Positions 26,081 through 40,044 of a stretch of 64,000 nucleotides of DNA are shown piece by piece. The translations under genes were made by a program, and so were the position numbers. Under the pieces are notes generated by a model. It ran no database searches. It was not told the DNA's origin and saw nothing but the letters and a program-made list of their open reading frames with translations. Each line of letters starts with the position of its first letter. The stretch's first letter is position 1. Location: NCBI GenBank assembly GCA_963680875.1, contig OY804584.1, forward strand, positions 95,934,031-95,998,030. The letters are read 5' to 3'. Origin of the DNA: Bathymodiolus brooksi (lineage: Eukaryota > Mollusca > Bivalvia > Mytilida > Modiolidae).

Positions 26081-27170
26081 GTTAACAAAAACTACTGAAG
26101 GAAACATTATGCTTAAAACGAAAAAAAGGCCTGTTAGCATAAACTACTGGTGGCAACCTTATTTTTAAAACTGTGAGAGGGGCTGTTAACATAAACTACT
26201 GATGGACACCTAATGTTTAAAACTGTGAGAGGGAGTGTTAACATAAACTACTGATGGACACCTTATGCTTAAAGATGTGAGAGAAGCTGTTAACATAAAT
26301 TACTGATGGAAACATTATGCTTAAAACTGTAAAAAGGGCTGTTAACATAAACTACTGAAGGATACCTTATGCTTAAAACTGTGAGAGGGGCTGTTAGAAT
26401 AAACTACTGAAGGCCACCTTATGTTTAAAACTGTGAGAGGGGCTGTTAACATAAACTACTGAAGGAAACATTATGCTTAAAACGAAGAAAAGGCCTGTTA
26501 ACATAAACTACTGGTGGACACCTTATTTCTAAAACTGTGAGAGTGGCTGTTAACATAAACTACTGATGGACACCTAATGTTTAAAACTGTGAGAGGGACT
26601 GTTAACATAAACTACTGATGGACACCTTATGCTTAAAGATGTGAGAGAAGCTGTTAACATAAATTACTGATGGAAACATTATGCTTAAAACTGTAAAAAG
26701 GGCTGTTAACATACACTAATGAAGGATACATTATGCTTAAAACTGTGAGAGGAGCTGTTAACATAAACTACTGATGGACACCATATCTTTAAAACAGTGA
26801 GAAGAGCTGTCAACATAAACTACTGATGTACACCTTATGTTTAAAACTGTGCGAGGAGTTGTTAACATAAACTACTCAAGGATACCTTATGCCTAAACCT
26901 TTGAGAGTGGCTGTTAACATAAACTACTGAAGGACACCTTATGTTTAAAACTGTAAGAGTGGCTGCGAACATAAACTACTGATGGACACCTTATGCTTAA
27001 AGCTGTGAAAGGGTCTGTTCACATAAACTACTGATGTACACCTTATGTTTAAAACTGTGCGAGGAGTTGTTAACATAAACTACTCAAGGATACATTATGC
27101 TTAAAACTTTGTGAGTGGCTGTTAACATAAACTACTGAAGGACACATTATGTTTAAAACTGTGAAAAGGG
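26081..27170 (+). repeat. 21-monomer higher-order unit (about 1,090 bp)
   Basis: Tandem copy of the preceding unit, with GTGGCAACC 1,092 bp (26,149) after the one at 25,057 and 1,091 bp before the next (27,240). The next marker has lost two bases (CTTTAACAAAAAC at 27,171). A further, more diverged copy runs on to about 28.1 kb, where the segment paired with 3.1 kb begins. Confidence 0.8.
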
Positions 27171-28099
27171 CTTTAACAAAAACTACTGAAGGAAACATTA
27201 TGCTTAAAACGAAGAAAAGGCCTGTTAGCATAAACTACTGGTGGCAACCTTATTTTTAAAACTGTGAGAGGGGCTGTTAACATAAACTACTGATGGACAC
27301 CTAATGTTTAAAACTGTGAGAGGGAGTGTTAACATAAACTACTGATGGACACCTTATGCTTAAAGATGTGAGAGAAGCTGTTAACATAAATTACTGATGG
27401 AAACATTATGCTTAAAACTGTAAAAAGGGCTGTTAACATAAACTACTGAAGGATACCTTATGCTTAAAACTGTGAGAGGGGCTGTTAGAATAAACTACTG
27501 AAGGCCACCTTATGTTTAAAACTGTGAGAGGGGCTGTTAACATAAACTACTGAAGGAAACCTTATGCTTAAAACGAAGAAAAGGCCTGTTAACATAAACT
27601 ACTAGTGGACACCTTATTTTTAAAACTGTGAGGATGGCTGTTAACATAAACTACTGATGGACACCTAATGTTTAAAACTGTGAGAGGGACTGTTAACATA
27701 AACTACTGATGGACACCTTATGCTTAAAGATGTGAGAGAAGCTGTTAACATAAATTACTGATGGAAACATTATGCTTAAAACTGTAAAAAGGGCTGTTAA
27801 CATACACTACTGAATGATACCTTATGCTTAAAACTGTGAGAGGAGCTGTTAACATAAACTACTGATGGACACCATATCTTTAAAACAGTGAGAAGAGCTG
27901 TCAACATAAACTACTGATGTACACCTTATGTTTAAAACTGTGCGAGGATTTGTTAACATAAACTACTCAAGGATACCTTATGCTTAAAACTTTGAGAGTG
28001 GCTGTTAACATAAACTACTGAAGGACACCTTATGTTTAAAACTGTAAGAGTGGCTGCGAACATAAACTACTGATGGACACCTTATGCTTAAAGCTGTGA

Positions 28100-31000
28100 A
28101 AAGGGCTGGTAACATAACCTACTGAAGGAAACCTTATGCTTAAAACGAAGAAAAGGCCTGTTAACATAAACTACTGGTGGACACCTTATTTTTAAAACTG
28201 TGAGAGGGGATGTTAACATAAACTACTGATGGACACCTAATGTTTAAAACTGTGAGAGGGACTGTTAACATAAACTACTGATGGACACCTTATGCTTAAA
28301 GATGTGAGAGAAGCTGTTAACATAAATTACTGATGGAAACATTATGCTTAAACCTGTAAAAAGGGCTGTTAACATACACTACTGAAGGATACCTTATGCT
28401 TAAAACTGTGAGAGGAGCTGTTAACATAAACTACTGATGGACACCATATCTTTAAAACAGTGAGAAGAGCTGTCAACATAAACTACTGATGTACACCTTA
28501 TGTTTAAAACTGTGCGAGGAGTTGTTAACATAAACTACTCAAGGATACCTTATGCTTAAAACTTTGAGAGTGGCTGTTAACATAAACTACTGAAGGACAC
28601 CTTATGTTTAAAACTGTAAGAGTGGCTGCGAACATAAACTACTGTTGGACACCTTATGCTTAAAGCTGTGAAAAGGGCTGTTAACATAAACTACTGAAGG
28701 AAACCTTATGCTTAAAACGAAGAAAAGGCCTGTTAACATAAACTACTGGTGGACACCTTATTTTTAAAACTGTGAGAGGGGCTGTTTACATAAACTACTG
28801 ATGGACACCTAATGTTTAAAACTGTGAGAGGGACTGTTAACATAAACTACTGATGGACACCTTATGCTTAAAGATGTGAGAGAAGCTGTTAACATAAATT
28901 ACTGATGGAAACATTATGCTTAAAACTGTAAAAAGGGCTGTTATCATAAATTATTGAAGGATACCTTATGCCTAAAACTGTGAGAGGGGCTGTTAACATA
29001 AACTACTGAAGACCACCTTATGTTTAAAACTGTGAGAGGGGCTGTTAACATAAACTACTGAAGGAAACCTTATGCTTAAAACGAAGAAAAGGCCTGTTAA
29101 CATAAACTACTGGTGGACACCTTATGTTTAAAACTGTGAGAGGGACTGTTAACATAAACTACTGAAGGACACCTTATGCTTAAAGATGTGAGAGAAGCTG
29201 TTAACATAAATTACTGATGGAAACATTATGCTTAAAACTGTAAAAAGGGCTGTTAACATAAACTACTGAAGGATACCTTATACTTAAAACTGTGAGAGGG
29301 GCTGTTAACATAAACTACTGATGTACACCTTATGTTTAAAATTGTGAAAGGGGATGTTAACATAAACTACTGATGAACACATTCTGATTAAATCTGTGTG
29401 AGGAGCTGTTAAAATAAACTACTGATGGACATCTTTGGTTTAAAACTGTGAGAGAGTCTGTTAACATAAAATACTGATGGACACCATATGCTTAAAACTT
29501 TGAAAGGGGCTGTCAACATAAACTACTGATGGACACATTATGTTTAAAACCGTGAGAGTGGCTGCTAACATAAACTACTAATGGACACCTTATGCTTAAA
29601 ACTGGGAAAGGGGATGTTTACATTAACTACTGAAGGACACCTTATGTTTAAAACTGTGAGAGGGACTGTTAACATAAACTACTGATGGACACCCTATGCT
29701 TAAAGATGTGAGAGGAGCTGTTAATATAAACTACTGATGGACACCATGTTTAAAACTGTGAGAGGGGCTGTTAACATAAACTACTGAAGGATACCTCATG
29801 CTTAAAGCTGTGAGAGGAGCTGTTAACATAAACTACTGAAGGACACTGTATGCTTAAAACTTTGAGAGGGGCTGTTAACATAATCTACTGGTGGATACCT
29901 TGTGTTTAAAAATATGAGAGGGCCTGTTAACATAAACTACTGATGGACACCTTATGTTTAAAACTATGAGAGGGGCTGTTAACATATTCTACTGATGGAC
30001 ACTTTATGCTTATAACTGTGAAAGGGGTTGTTAACCTAAACTACTGATGGACACCTTCTGCTAAAAACTTTGAGAGGGGCTGTCAATATAAACTACTGGT
30101 GGATACCTTGTGTTTAAAATTGTAAGAGGGGCGGCTAACATAAACTACTGATGGACACCATATGCTTAAAACTGTGAGAGGGGCTGTTAACATAAACTGC
30201 TGATGTACACCTTATGTCTAAAGCTGTGAGAGGGACTGTTAACATAATCTACTGATGGACACCTTATGCTTTAAACTGTGAGAGAGGATGCTGACATAAA
30301 TTACCAAAGGATATCTTATGCTTAAAACTGTGAGAGTGGCTGTTAACATAAACTACTAATGGACACCTTATGCTTAAAACTGTGAGAGGGGATGTTAACA
30401 TAAGCTACTGAAGGAAACCTTATGCTTAAAACGAAGAAAAGGCCTGTTAACATAAACTACTGGTGGACACCTTATTTTTAAAACTGTGAGAGGGGCTGTT
30501 AACATAAACTACTGATGGACACCTAATGTTTAAAACTGTGAGAGGGACTGTTAACATAAACTACTGATGGACACCTTATGCTTAAAGATGTGAGAGAAGC
30601 TGTTAACATAAATTACTGATGGAAACATTATGCTTAAAACTGTAAAAAGGGCTGTTATCATAAACTACTGAAGGATACCTTATGCTTAAAACTGTGAAAG
30701 GGGCTGTTAACATAAACTACTGAAGGCTACCTTATGTTTAAAACTGTGAGAGGGGCTGTTAACATAAACTACTGAAGGAAACCTTATGCTTAAATCGAAG
30801 AAAAGGCCTGTTAACATAAACTACTGGTGGACACCTTATGCTTAAAGATGTGAGAGAAGCTGTTAACATAAATTACTGATGGAAACATTATGCTTAAAAC
30901 TGTAAAAAGGGCTGTTAACATAAACTACTGAAGGATACCTTATACTTAAAACTGTGAAATGGGCTGTTAACATAAACTACTGATGTACACCTTATGTTTA

Positions 31001-31895
31001 AAATTGTGAAAGGGGATGTTAACATAAACTACTGAAGGCTACCTTATGCTTAAAACTGTGAGAGTGGCTGTTAACATAAACTACTGAAGGCCACCTTATG
31101 TTTAAAACTGTGAGAGGGGCTGTTAACATAAACTACTGAAGGAAACCTTATGCTTAAAACGAAGAAAAGGCCTGTTAACATAAACTACTGGTGGACACCT
31201 TATTTTTAAAACTGTGAGAGGGTCTGTTTACATAAACTACTGATGGACACATAATGTTTAAAACTGTGAGAGGGGCTGTTAACATAAATTACTGATGGAC
31301 ACATTATGCTAAACACTTTGAGAGGGGCGGTTCATATAGACTACTGATCTACACCATATGCATAAAACTGTGAGATTGGTCGTTAACATAAACTACTGAT
31401 GGACACCTTATGGCTAAAACTGTGAAAGGAGCAATTCCCATCAACTAAAGCTGTGAGAAAGGCTATTAACATAAACTAGTGATGGACACTTTATGATTAA
31501 AACTTTGAGAGGGGCTGTCAACATTAACCATTGGTGGATACCTTATGCATAAAACTGTGAAAGGAGCTGTTTACATAAACTACTGATGGACACCTTATGC
31601 TTAAAGCTGTGAGAGGGCCTTTTAACATAATCTATTGATTGTCACCTTATGCTTAAAACTGTGAGAGCGGCTGATAACATAAAGTACTGATGGACACCTT
31701 TTGTTTAAAACTGTGAGAGGGGTTGTTAACATAATCTACTGATCGTCACCTTATGTTTAAAACTGTCAGAGGAACTGTTAACATAAACTACTGATGTACA
31801 CCTTATGCTAAAAATTTGAAAGGGGCTGTTAACATAAACTAATGATGGACACCTTATGAATAAAATGAAGAAAAGGGCAGTTAACATAAACTACT
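28100..31895 (+). repeat. Segmental copy, right member of a 25-kb-apart pair
   Basis: Counterpart of 3,100-6,275 with the same sequence of rare variants, including the divergent island (about 29,290-30,390) and the truncated monomer at 31,431. It is longer by several whole monomers. Near 31,560-31,740 it keeps a TTTTAACATAATCTATTGATT stretch that the left copy lacks at this place. The pair flanks the homogenised 6.3-28-kb interior of array 1, which suggests the interior expanded inside an older duplication. Confidence 0.8.
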
Positions 31896-32329
31896 GATGG
31901 ACACATTATGTTTAAAGCTGTGAGAGGAGCTGTTAACATCAACTACTCAAGGATACCTATGCTTAAAACCTTAAGAGGGGCTGTCAACATAAACTACTGA
32001 TGGACACCTTATGTTTAAAACTATGAGAGGGGATGTTAACATAAACTACTGATGAACACTTTATGCTTAAAACTGTGAAAGGGGTTGTTAACCTAAACTA
32101 CTGATGGACACCTTCTGCTAAAAACTGTGAGAGTGGCTGTTAACATCAACTACAAATGGACACCTTATGCTTAAAACTGTGAGAGGGGATGTTAACATAA
32201 GCTACTGAAGGACACCATATGTTTAAAACTGTGCGAGGGGCTGTTAACATAAACTACTGATGGACACCTTATGTTTAAAACTGTTAGAGGGCCTGTTAAC
32301 ATAAACTACTGATGGACACCTTATGCTTT

Positions 32330-32990
32330 AAACTGTGAGAGAGGATGCTGACATAAATTACCAAAGGATACCTTATGCTTAAAACTGTGAGAGTGGCTGT
32401 TAACATCAACTACAAATGGACACCTTATGCTTAAAACTGTGAGAGGGGATGTTAACATAAGCTACTGAAGGACACATTATGTTTAAAACTGTGAGAGGGG
32501 CTGTTAACATAATCTACTGATGGATACCTTATGTTTAAGACAGAGACATTGGCTGTTAACATAAACTACTGATGGTCACCTTATTGCTAAAACTGTGAGA
32601 GGAGCTTTTAATATAAACTACTGATAGACACATTATGCTAAAACTGTGAGAGGGGCTGTAATCATAAACTACTGAAGGAGACCTTGTGCATAGTGCTGTG
32701 AGAGGGGCTGTTAACATAAACTAGTGATGTAAATCTTATGCTTAAATCTTTGAGAGGGGCTGTCAACATAAACTACTGGTGGACATCTTATGGTTTAAAC
32801 TGTAATAGCGGCTGTTAATATAAAATACTGAAGGACACCTTATGCTTAAAACTGTGAGAGGGGCTGTTAACATAAACTACTGATGGTCACCTTATCCTTA
32901 AAACTGTGCGAGGAGCTGTTACCATAAACAACTGATGGACACCATATGTTTAAAACTGTGAGAGGAACTGTTACCATGAACAACTGATGG
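32330..32990 (+). repeat. Intra-domain duplication, left copy
   Basis: Shares an ordered run of rare variants with 35,390-36,050. TTACCAAAGGATACC occurs at 32,358 and 35,421, and GTGCATAGTGCTGTGAGAG near 32,687 and 35,751. The offset is 3,063-3,064 bp, close to 59 monomers less a few bases. It begins with a GAGAGAGGATGCTGACATAAA unit that also occurs in the older islands near 5,080 and 30,290. Confidence 0.75.
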
Positions 32991-33166
32991 ACACCTTATA
33001 TTTAAAACTGTAATAGCCGCTATGAACATAAATTACTGAAGGACACCTTATGCTTAAAACTGTGAGAGGGGTTGTTAACATAAACTATTGATGGTCACCT
33101 TATCCTTAAAACTGTGCGAGGAGCTGTTACCATAAACAACTGATGGACACCTTATGTTTAAAACTG

Positions 33167-33440
33167 TGATGGCTGTTAACATAAACTACTAATGGACACC
33201 TTATGCTTAAAACTGTGAGAGGAACTGTTACCATGAACAACTGATGGACACCTTATGCTTAAAACTGTGATAGCGGCTGTTAACATAAACTACTAATGGA
33301 CACCTTATGCTTAAAACTGTGAGAGGAACTGTTACCATGAACAACTGATGGACACCTTATGTTTAAAACTCTGATAGCGGCTGTTAACATAAACTACTAA
33401 TGGACACCTTATGCTTAAAACTGTGAGAGGAACTGTTACA
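33167..33440 (+). repeat. 104-bp dimer higher-order repeat
   Basis: Two monomer types alternate: one with ACTACTAATGGACACC and one with TTACCATGAACAACTGATGG. ACTAATGG occurs at 33,189, 33,293 and 33,397, exactly 104 bp apart, giving nearly three dimer copies. The first is damaged (CTGTGATGGCTG, lacking the AGCG of the others). This is the shortest higher-order period in the window. Confidence 0.85.
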
Positions 33441-33649
33441 ATACACTACTGATGAACACCTTATGTTTAAAACTGTGAGAGGGGCTGCTAACATAAACTA
33501 CTGAAGGACACCTTATGCTTAAAGCTGTGAAAGTGGCCGTTAATATAAACAACTGATGGACACCCTATGCTTAAAACTACGAGTGGAGCTGTTACCATGA
33601 ACAACTGAAGGACACCTTATGTTTAAAACTGTGAGAGGGCCTGTTAACA

Positions 33650-34380
33650 TAACCAACTTATGGACACCTTATGCTTAAAACTGTGAGAGGGCCTGTTAAC
33701 ATAAATTACTGATATACACCTTATGTTTAAAACTGTGAGAGGGCCTGTTAACATAAACAACTTATGGACACCGTGTGTTTAAAACTGTGATAGCGACTGT
33801 TAACATAAACAACTGATGAACACCTTATGCTTAAATCTGTGTGAGGAGCTGTTAACATAAACTACTGAAGGACACTCTATGCTTAAAACTGTGAGAGGGG
33901 CTGTTAACATAAACTACTGAAGGGCACCTTATGCTTAAAACTGTGAGAGGGCCTGTTAACATAAACTACTGAAGGACACCTTATGTTTAAAACTGTGAGA
34001 GGGCCTGTTAACATAAACAACTTATGGACACCTCATGCTTAAAACTGTGAGAGGGCCTGTTAACATAAACTACTGATATACACCTTATGTTTAAAACTGT
34101 GAGAGGACCTGTTAACATAAACAACTTATGGACACCGTGTGTTTAAAACTGTGATAGCGGCTGTTAACATAAACTACTGATGAACACCTTATGCTTAAAT
34201 CTGTGTGAGGAGCTGTTAACATAAACTACTGAAGGACACCCTATGCTTAAAACTGTGAGAGGGGCTGTTAACATAAATTACTGAAGGCCACCTTATGCTT
34301 ACAACTGTGAGAGTGGCTGTTAACATAAACTACTGAAGGACACCCTATGCTTAAAACTGTGAGAGGGCCTGTTAACATAA
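33650..34380 (+). repeat. 364-bp heptamer duplication
   Basis: The string ACACCGTGTGTTTAAAACTG occurs near 33,768 and 34,132, 364 bp or exactly 7 monomers apart. It lies inside matching series of GAGGGCCTG, ACAACTTATGG, GATATACACC and AAATCTGTGTGAGGAGC units. The copies differ by single bases such as GATAGCGAC against GATAGCGGC. Confidence 0.8.
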
Positions 34381-35389
34381 ACTACTGAAGGACACCTTAT
34401 GTTTAAAACTGTGAGAGGGCCTGTTAACATAAACAATTTATGGACACCTTATGCTTAAAACTGTGAGAGGGCCTGTTACCATAAACTACTGATGGACACC
34501 TTATGTTTTAAACTGTAATAGCGGCTGTTAATAAACTACAGAAGGACACCTTATGTTTAAAACTGTGAGAGGGGCTGTTAACATAAACTACTGTAGGACA
34601 CCTTATGCTTAAAACTGTGAAAATGGCTGTTAACATAAATAACTGATGGACACTGTGTGCTTAACACTGTGATAGGGGCTGTTAACATAAACTATTGTTG
34701 GACACCTTATGCTTAAAACTTTTAGAGGGGTCGTTAACATAAACTACAGGTGGATATATTATGTTTAAAACTGTGAGAGGAGATGTTAGCATAAACTGCT
34801 GGTGGATACCTTATGCTTAAAACTGTGAGAGGAGCTGTTAACATAAACTACTGGTGGATAACTGATGTTTAAAACTGTGAGAGGGGCTGTAAACATAAAC
34901 TACTGATGGTCACCTTATGCTTAAACAAATCTGAGAGGGGCTGTTAGCAAAAACTACTGGTGGATACCTATGTTTAAAACTGTGAGAGGGCCTGTTAACA
35001 TAAACTACTGAAGGACACCTTATGTTTAAAACTGTGAGAGGGCCTGTTAACATAAACTACTGAAGGACACTTTATGTTTAAAACTGTGAGAGGGCCTGTT
35101 AGCATGAACTACTGAAGGACACCTTATGTTTAAAACTGTGAGAGGGCCTGTTAGCATAAACAACTTATGGACAACTTATGCTTAAAACTGTGAGAGGGCC
35201 TGTTAACATAAACTACTGAAGGACACCTTATGCTTAAAACTGTGAGAGGGCCTGTTAACATAAACTACTGAAGGACACCTTATGTTTAAAACTGTGAGAG
35301 GGCCTGTTAGCATAAACAACTGATGGTCACCTTATGTTTAAAACTGTGAGAGGGCCTGTTAACATAAACTACTGATGGACACCTTATGC

Positions 35390-36050
35390 TTTAAACTGTG
35401 AGAGAGGATGCTGACATAAATTACCAAAGGATACCTTATGCTTAAAACTGTGAGAGTGGCTGTTAACACAAACTACTAATGGACACCTTATGCTTAAAAC
35501 TGTGAGAGGGGATGTTAACATAAGCTACTGAAGGACACATTATGTTTAAAACTGTGAGAGGGGCTGTTAACATAATCTACTGATGGATACCTTATGTTTA
35601 AAACAGAGAGATTGGCTGTTAACATAAACTACTGATGGTCACCTTATTGCTAAAACTGTGAGAGGAGCTTTTAATATAAACTACTGATGGACACATTATG
35701 TTTAAAACTGTGAGAGGGGCTGTAATCATAAACTACTGATGGAGACCTTGTGCATAGTGCTGTGAGAGGGGCTGTTAACATAAACTAGTGATGTAAATCT
35801 TATGCTTAAATCTTTGAGAGGGGCTGTCAACATAAACTACTGGTGGACATCTTATGGTTTAAACTGTAATAGCGGCTGTTAATATAAAATACTGAAGGAC
35901 ACCTTATGCTTAAAACTGTGAGAGGGGCTGTTAACATAAACTACTGATGGTCACCTTATCCTTAAAACTGTGCGAGGAGCTGTTACCATAAACAACTGAT
36001 GGACACCTTATGTTTAAAACTGTAATAGCCGCTATGAACATAAATTACTG
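35390..36050 (+). repeat. Intra-domain duplication, right copy
   Basis: Counterpart of 32,330-32,990. It matches through the TTGTGCATAGTGC, AGTGATGTAAATC, CATCTTATGGTTTAAAC and TAATAGCGGCTGTTAATATA units, then diverges after about 36,050, where one copy lacks a pair of monomers. Confidence 0.75.
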
Positions 36051-36264
36051 AAGGACATCTTATGCTTAAAACTGTGAGAGGGCCTGTTAACATAAACTAC
36101 TGATGGTCACCTTATCCTTAAAACTGTGCGAGGAGCTGTTACCATAAACAACTGATGGACACCTTATCCTTAAAACTGTGAGAGGACCTGTTAACATAAA
36201 CTACTGAGGGACACCTTATGCTTAAAATTGTGACAGGGCCTGTTAACATAAACTACTGAAGGAC

Positions 36265-38079
36265 ACCTTATGTTTAAAACTGTGAGAGGGCCTGTTAGCA
36301 TAAACAACTGATGGACACTTTATGCTTAAAACTGTGAGAGGGCCTGTTAACATAAACTACTGATGGACACCTTATGTTTTAAACTGTAATAGCGGCAGTT
36401 AATAAACTACTGAAGGACACCTTATGTTTAAAACTGTGATAGGGGCTGTTAACATAAACTATTGTTGGACACCTTATGCTTAAAACTTTTAGAGGGGTCA
36501 TTAACATAAACTACAGGTGGATATATTATGTTTAAAACTGTGAGAGGAGATGTTAACATAAACTGCTGGTGGATACCTTATATTTAAAACTGTGAGAGGA
36601 GCTTTTAACATAAACTACTGGTGGATACCTCATGCTTAAAACTGTGAGAGGGGATGTAAACATAAACTACTGATGGAGACCTTGTGTATAGCACTGTGAG
36701 AGGGTCTGTTAACATAAACTAGTGATATAAATCTTATGTTTAAAACTTTGAGAGGGGCTGCTAACATAAAATACTGAACGACACCTTATGTTTAAAACTG
36801 TGAAAATGGCTGTTAACATAAACAACTGATGGACACTGTGTGCTTAAAACTGTGATAGGGGCTGTTAACATAAACTGCTGGTGGATACCTTATGCTTAAA
36901 ACTTTTAGAGGGGTTGTTAACATAAACTACATGTGGATATATTATGTTTAAAACTGTGAGAGGAGCTGTTAACATAAACTGCTGGTGGATACCTTATGTT
37001 CAAAACTGTGAGAGGAGCTGTTAACATAAACTACTGATGGACACCTTATTCTTAAAACTGTGAGATTGGCTGTTAACATAAACTACTGGTGGATAACTGA
37101 TGTTTAAAACTGTGAGAGGAGCTGTTAACATAAATTGCTGGTGGATACCTTATGTTTAAAACTGTGAGAGGAGATGTTAACATAAACTGCTGGAGGATAC
37201 CTTATGCTTAAAACTGTGAGAGGAGCTGTTAACATAAACTACTGGTGGAAAACGGATGCTTAAAACAGTGAGAGGGGCTGTTAACATATACTACTGAAGG
37301 ACACCTTATGCTCAAAACTGTGAAAATGGCTGCTAACATAAATAACTGATGAAAACCGTGTGCTTAACAGTGATAGGGGCTGTTAACATAAACTATTGTT
37401 GGACACCTTATGCCTAAAACTTTTAGAGGGGTCATTAACATAAACTACAGGTGGATATAATATGTTTAAAACTGTGAGAGGAGATGTTAACATAAACTGC
37501 TGGTAGATACCTTATGCTTAAAACTGTGAGAGGAGTTTTATCATAAACTACTGGTGGACACCTCATGCTTAAAACTGTGATAGGGGCTGTAAACATAAAC
37601 TACTGATGGAGACCTTGTGTATAGCACTGTGAGAGGGGCTGTTAACATAAACTAGTGATGTAAATCTTATGTTTAAAACTGTGAGAGGGGCTTCTAACAT
37701 AAATTACTGAAGGACACCTTATGTTTAAAACTGTGAAAATGGCTGTTAACATAAACAACTGATGGACACTGTGTGCTTAAAACTGTGATAGGGGCTGTTA
37801 ACATAAACTATTTTTGGACACCTTATGCTTAAAACTTTTAGAGGGGTCATTAACATAAACTACAGGTGGATATATTATGTTTAAAACTGTGAGAGGAGCT
37901 GTTAACATAAACTGCTGGTGGTTACCTTATGTTCAAAACTGTGAGAGGAGCTGTTAACATAAACTGCTGGTGGATACCTTATGCTTAAAACTTTTAGAGG
38001 GGTTGTTAACATAAACTACAGGTGGATATATTATGTTTAAAACTGTGAGAGGAGCTGTTAACATAAACTGCTGGTGGAT
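36265..38079 (+). repeat. 1,815-bp tandem duplication, left copy
   Basis: Matched by 38,080-39,780. ACTGAACGACACC has GAACG at 36,776 and 38,591, and GTGTATAGC occurs at 36,684 and 38,499, both 1,815 bp apart. The unit is itself two related sub-units of about 0.9 kb: GTGTATAGC also occurs at 37,617 and 39,432, giving alternating spacings of 933 and 882 bp (18- and 17-mers less a few bases). This is a two-level higher-order repeat. Confidence 0.88.
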
Positions 38080-39780
38080 ACCTTATGTTTAAAACTGTGA
38101 GAGGGCCTGTTAGCATAAACAACTGATGGACACTTTATGCTTAAAACTGTGAGAGGGCCTGTTAACATAAACTACTGATGGACACCTTATGTTTTAAACT
38201 GTAATAGCGGCAGTTAATAAACTACTGAAGGACACCTTATGTTTAAAACTGTGATAGGGGCTGTTAACATAAACTATTGTTGGACACCTTATGCTTAAAA
38301 CTTTTAGAGGGGTCATTAACATAAACTACAGGTGGATATATTATGTTTAAAACTGTGAGAGGAGATGTTAACATAAACTGCTGGTGGATACCTTATATTT
38401 AAAACTGTGAGAGGAGCTTTTAACATAAACTACTGGTGGATACCTCATGCTTAAAACTGTGAGAGGGGATGTAAACATAAACTACTGATGGAGACCTTGT
38501 GTATAGCACTGTGAGAGGGTCTGTTAACATAAACTAGTGATATAAATCTTATGTTTAAAACTTTGAGAGGGGCTGCTAACATAAAATACTGAACGACACC
38601 TTACGTTTAAAACTGTGAAAATGGCTGTTAACATAAACAACTGATGGACACTGTGTGCTTAAAACTGTGATAGGGGCTGTTAACATAAACTGCTGGTGGA
38701 TACCTTATGCTTAAAACTTTTAGAGGGGTTGTTAACATAAACTACAGGTGGATATATTATGTTTAAAACTGTGAGAGGAGCTGTTAACATAAACTGCTGG
38801 TGGATACCTTATGTTCAAAACTGTGAGAGGAGCTGTTAACATAAACTACTGATGGACACCTTATTCTTAAAACTGTGAGATTGGCTGTTAACATAAACTA
38901 CTGGTGGATAACTGATGTTTAAAACTGTGAGAGGAGCTGTTAGCATAAATTGCTGGTGGATACCTTATGTTTAAAACTGTGAGAGGAGATGTTAACATAA
39001 ACTGCTGGAGGATACCTTATGCTTAAAACTGTGAGAGGAGCTGTTAACATAAACTACTGGTGGAAAACGGATGCTTAAAACTGTGAGAGGGGCTGTTAAC
39101 ATATACTACTGAAGGACACCTTATGCTCAAAACTGTGAAAATGGCTGCTAACATAAATAACTGATGAAAACCGTGTGCTTAACAGTGATAGGGGCTGTTA
39201 ACATAAACTATTGTTGGACACCTTATGCCTAAAACTTTTAGAGGGGTCATTAACATAAACTACAGGTGGATATAATATGTTTAAAACTGTGAGAGGAGAT
39301 GTTAACATAAACTGCTGGTAGATACCTTATGCTTAAAACTGTGAGAGGAGTTTTATCATAAACTACTGGTGGACACCTCATGCTTAAAACTGTGAGAGGG
39401 GCTGTAAACATAAACTACTGATGGAGACCTTGTGTATAGCACTGTGAGAGGGGCTGTTAACATAAACTAGTGATGTAAATCTTATGTTTAAAACTGTGAG
39501 AGGGGCTTCTAACATAAATTACTGAAGGACACCTTATGTTTAAAACTGTGAAAATGGCTGTTAACATAAACAACTGATGGACACTGTGTGCTTAAAACTG
39601 TGATAGGGGCTGTTAACATAAACTATTTTTGGACACCTTATGCTTAAAACTTTTAGAGGGGTCATTAACATAAACTACAGGTGGATATATTATGTTTAAA
39701 ACTGTGAGAGGAGCTGTTAACATAAACTGCTGGTGGTTACCTTATGTTCAAAACTGTGAGAGGAGCTGTTAACATAAACT
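38080..39780 (+). repeat. 1,815-bp tandem duplication, right copy
   Basis: Near-identical copy of 36,265-38,079. Differences seen by eye are few, for example TTACGTTTAAAAC at 38,601 against TTATGTTTAAAAC, and GTTAGC against GTTAAC near 38,940. It stops matching after about 39,780, where ACTGATGGACACC replaces GCTGGTGGATACC. Confidence 0.85.
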
Positions 39781-40044
39781 ACTGATGGACACCTTATGCT
39801 TAAAACTGTGAGAGGGGCTGTTAACATAAACTACTGGTGGATAACTGATGTTTAAAACTGTGAGAGGAGCTGTTAACATAAATTGCTGGTGGATACCTTA
39901 TGTTTAAAACTGTGAGAGGAGATGTTAACATAAACTGCTGGTGGATACCTTATGCTTAAAACTGTGAGAGGAGCTGTTAACATAAACTACTGGTGGAAAA
40001 CTGATGCTTAAAACTGTGAGAGGGGCTGTTAACATAAACTACTG

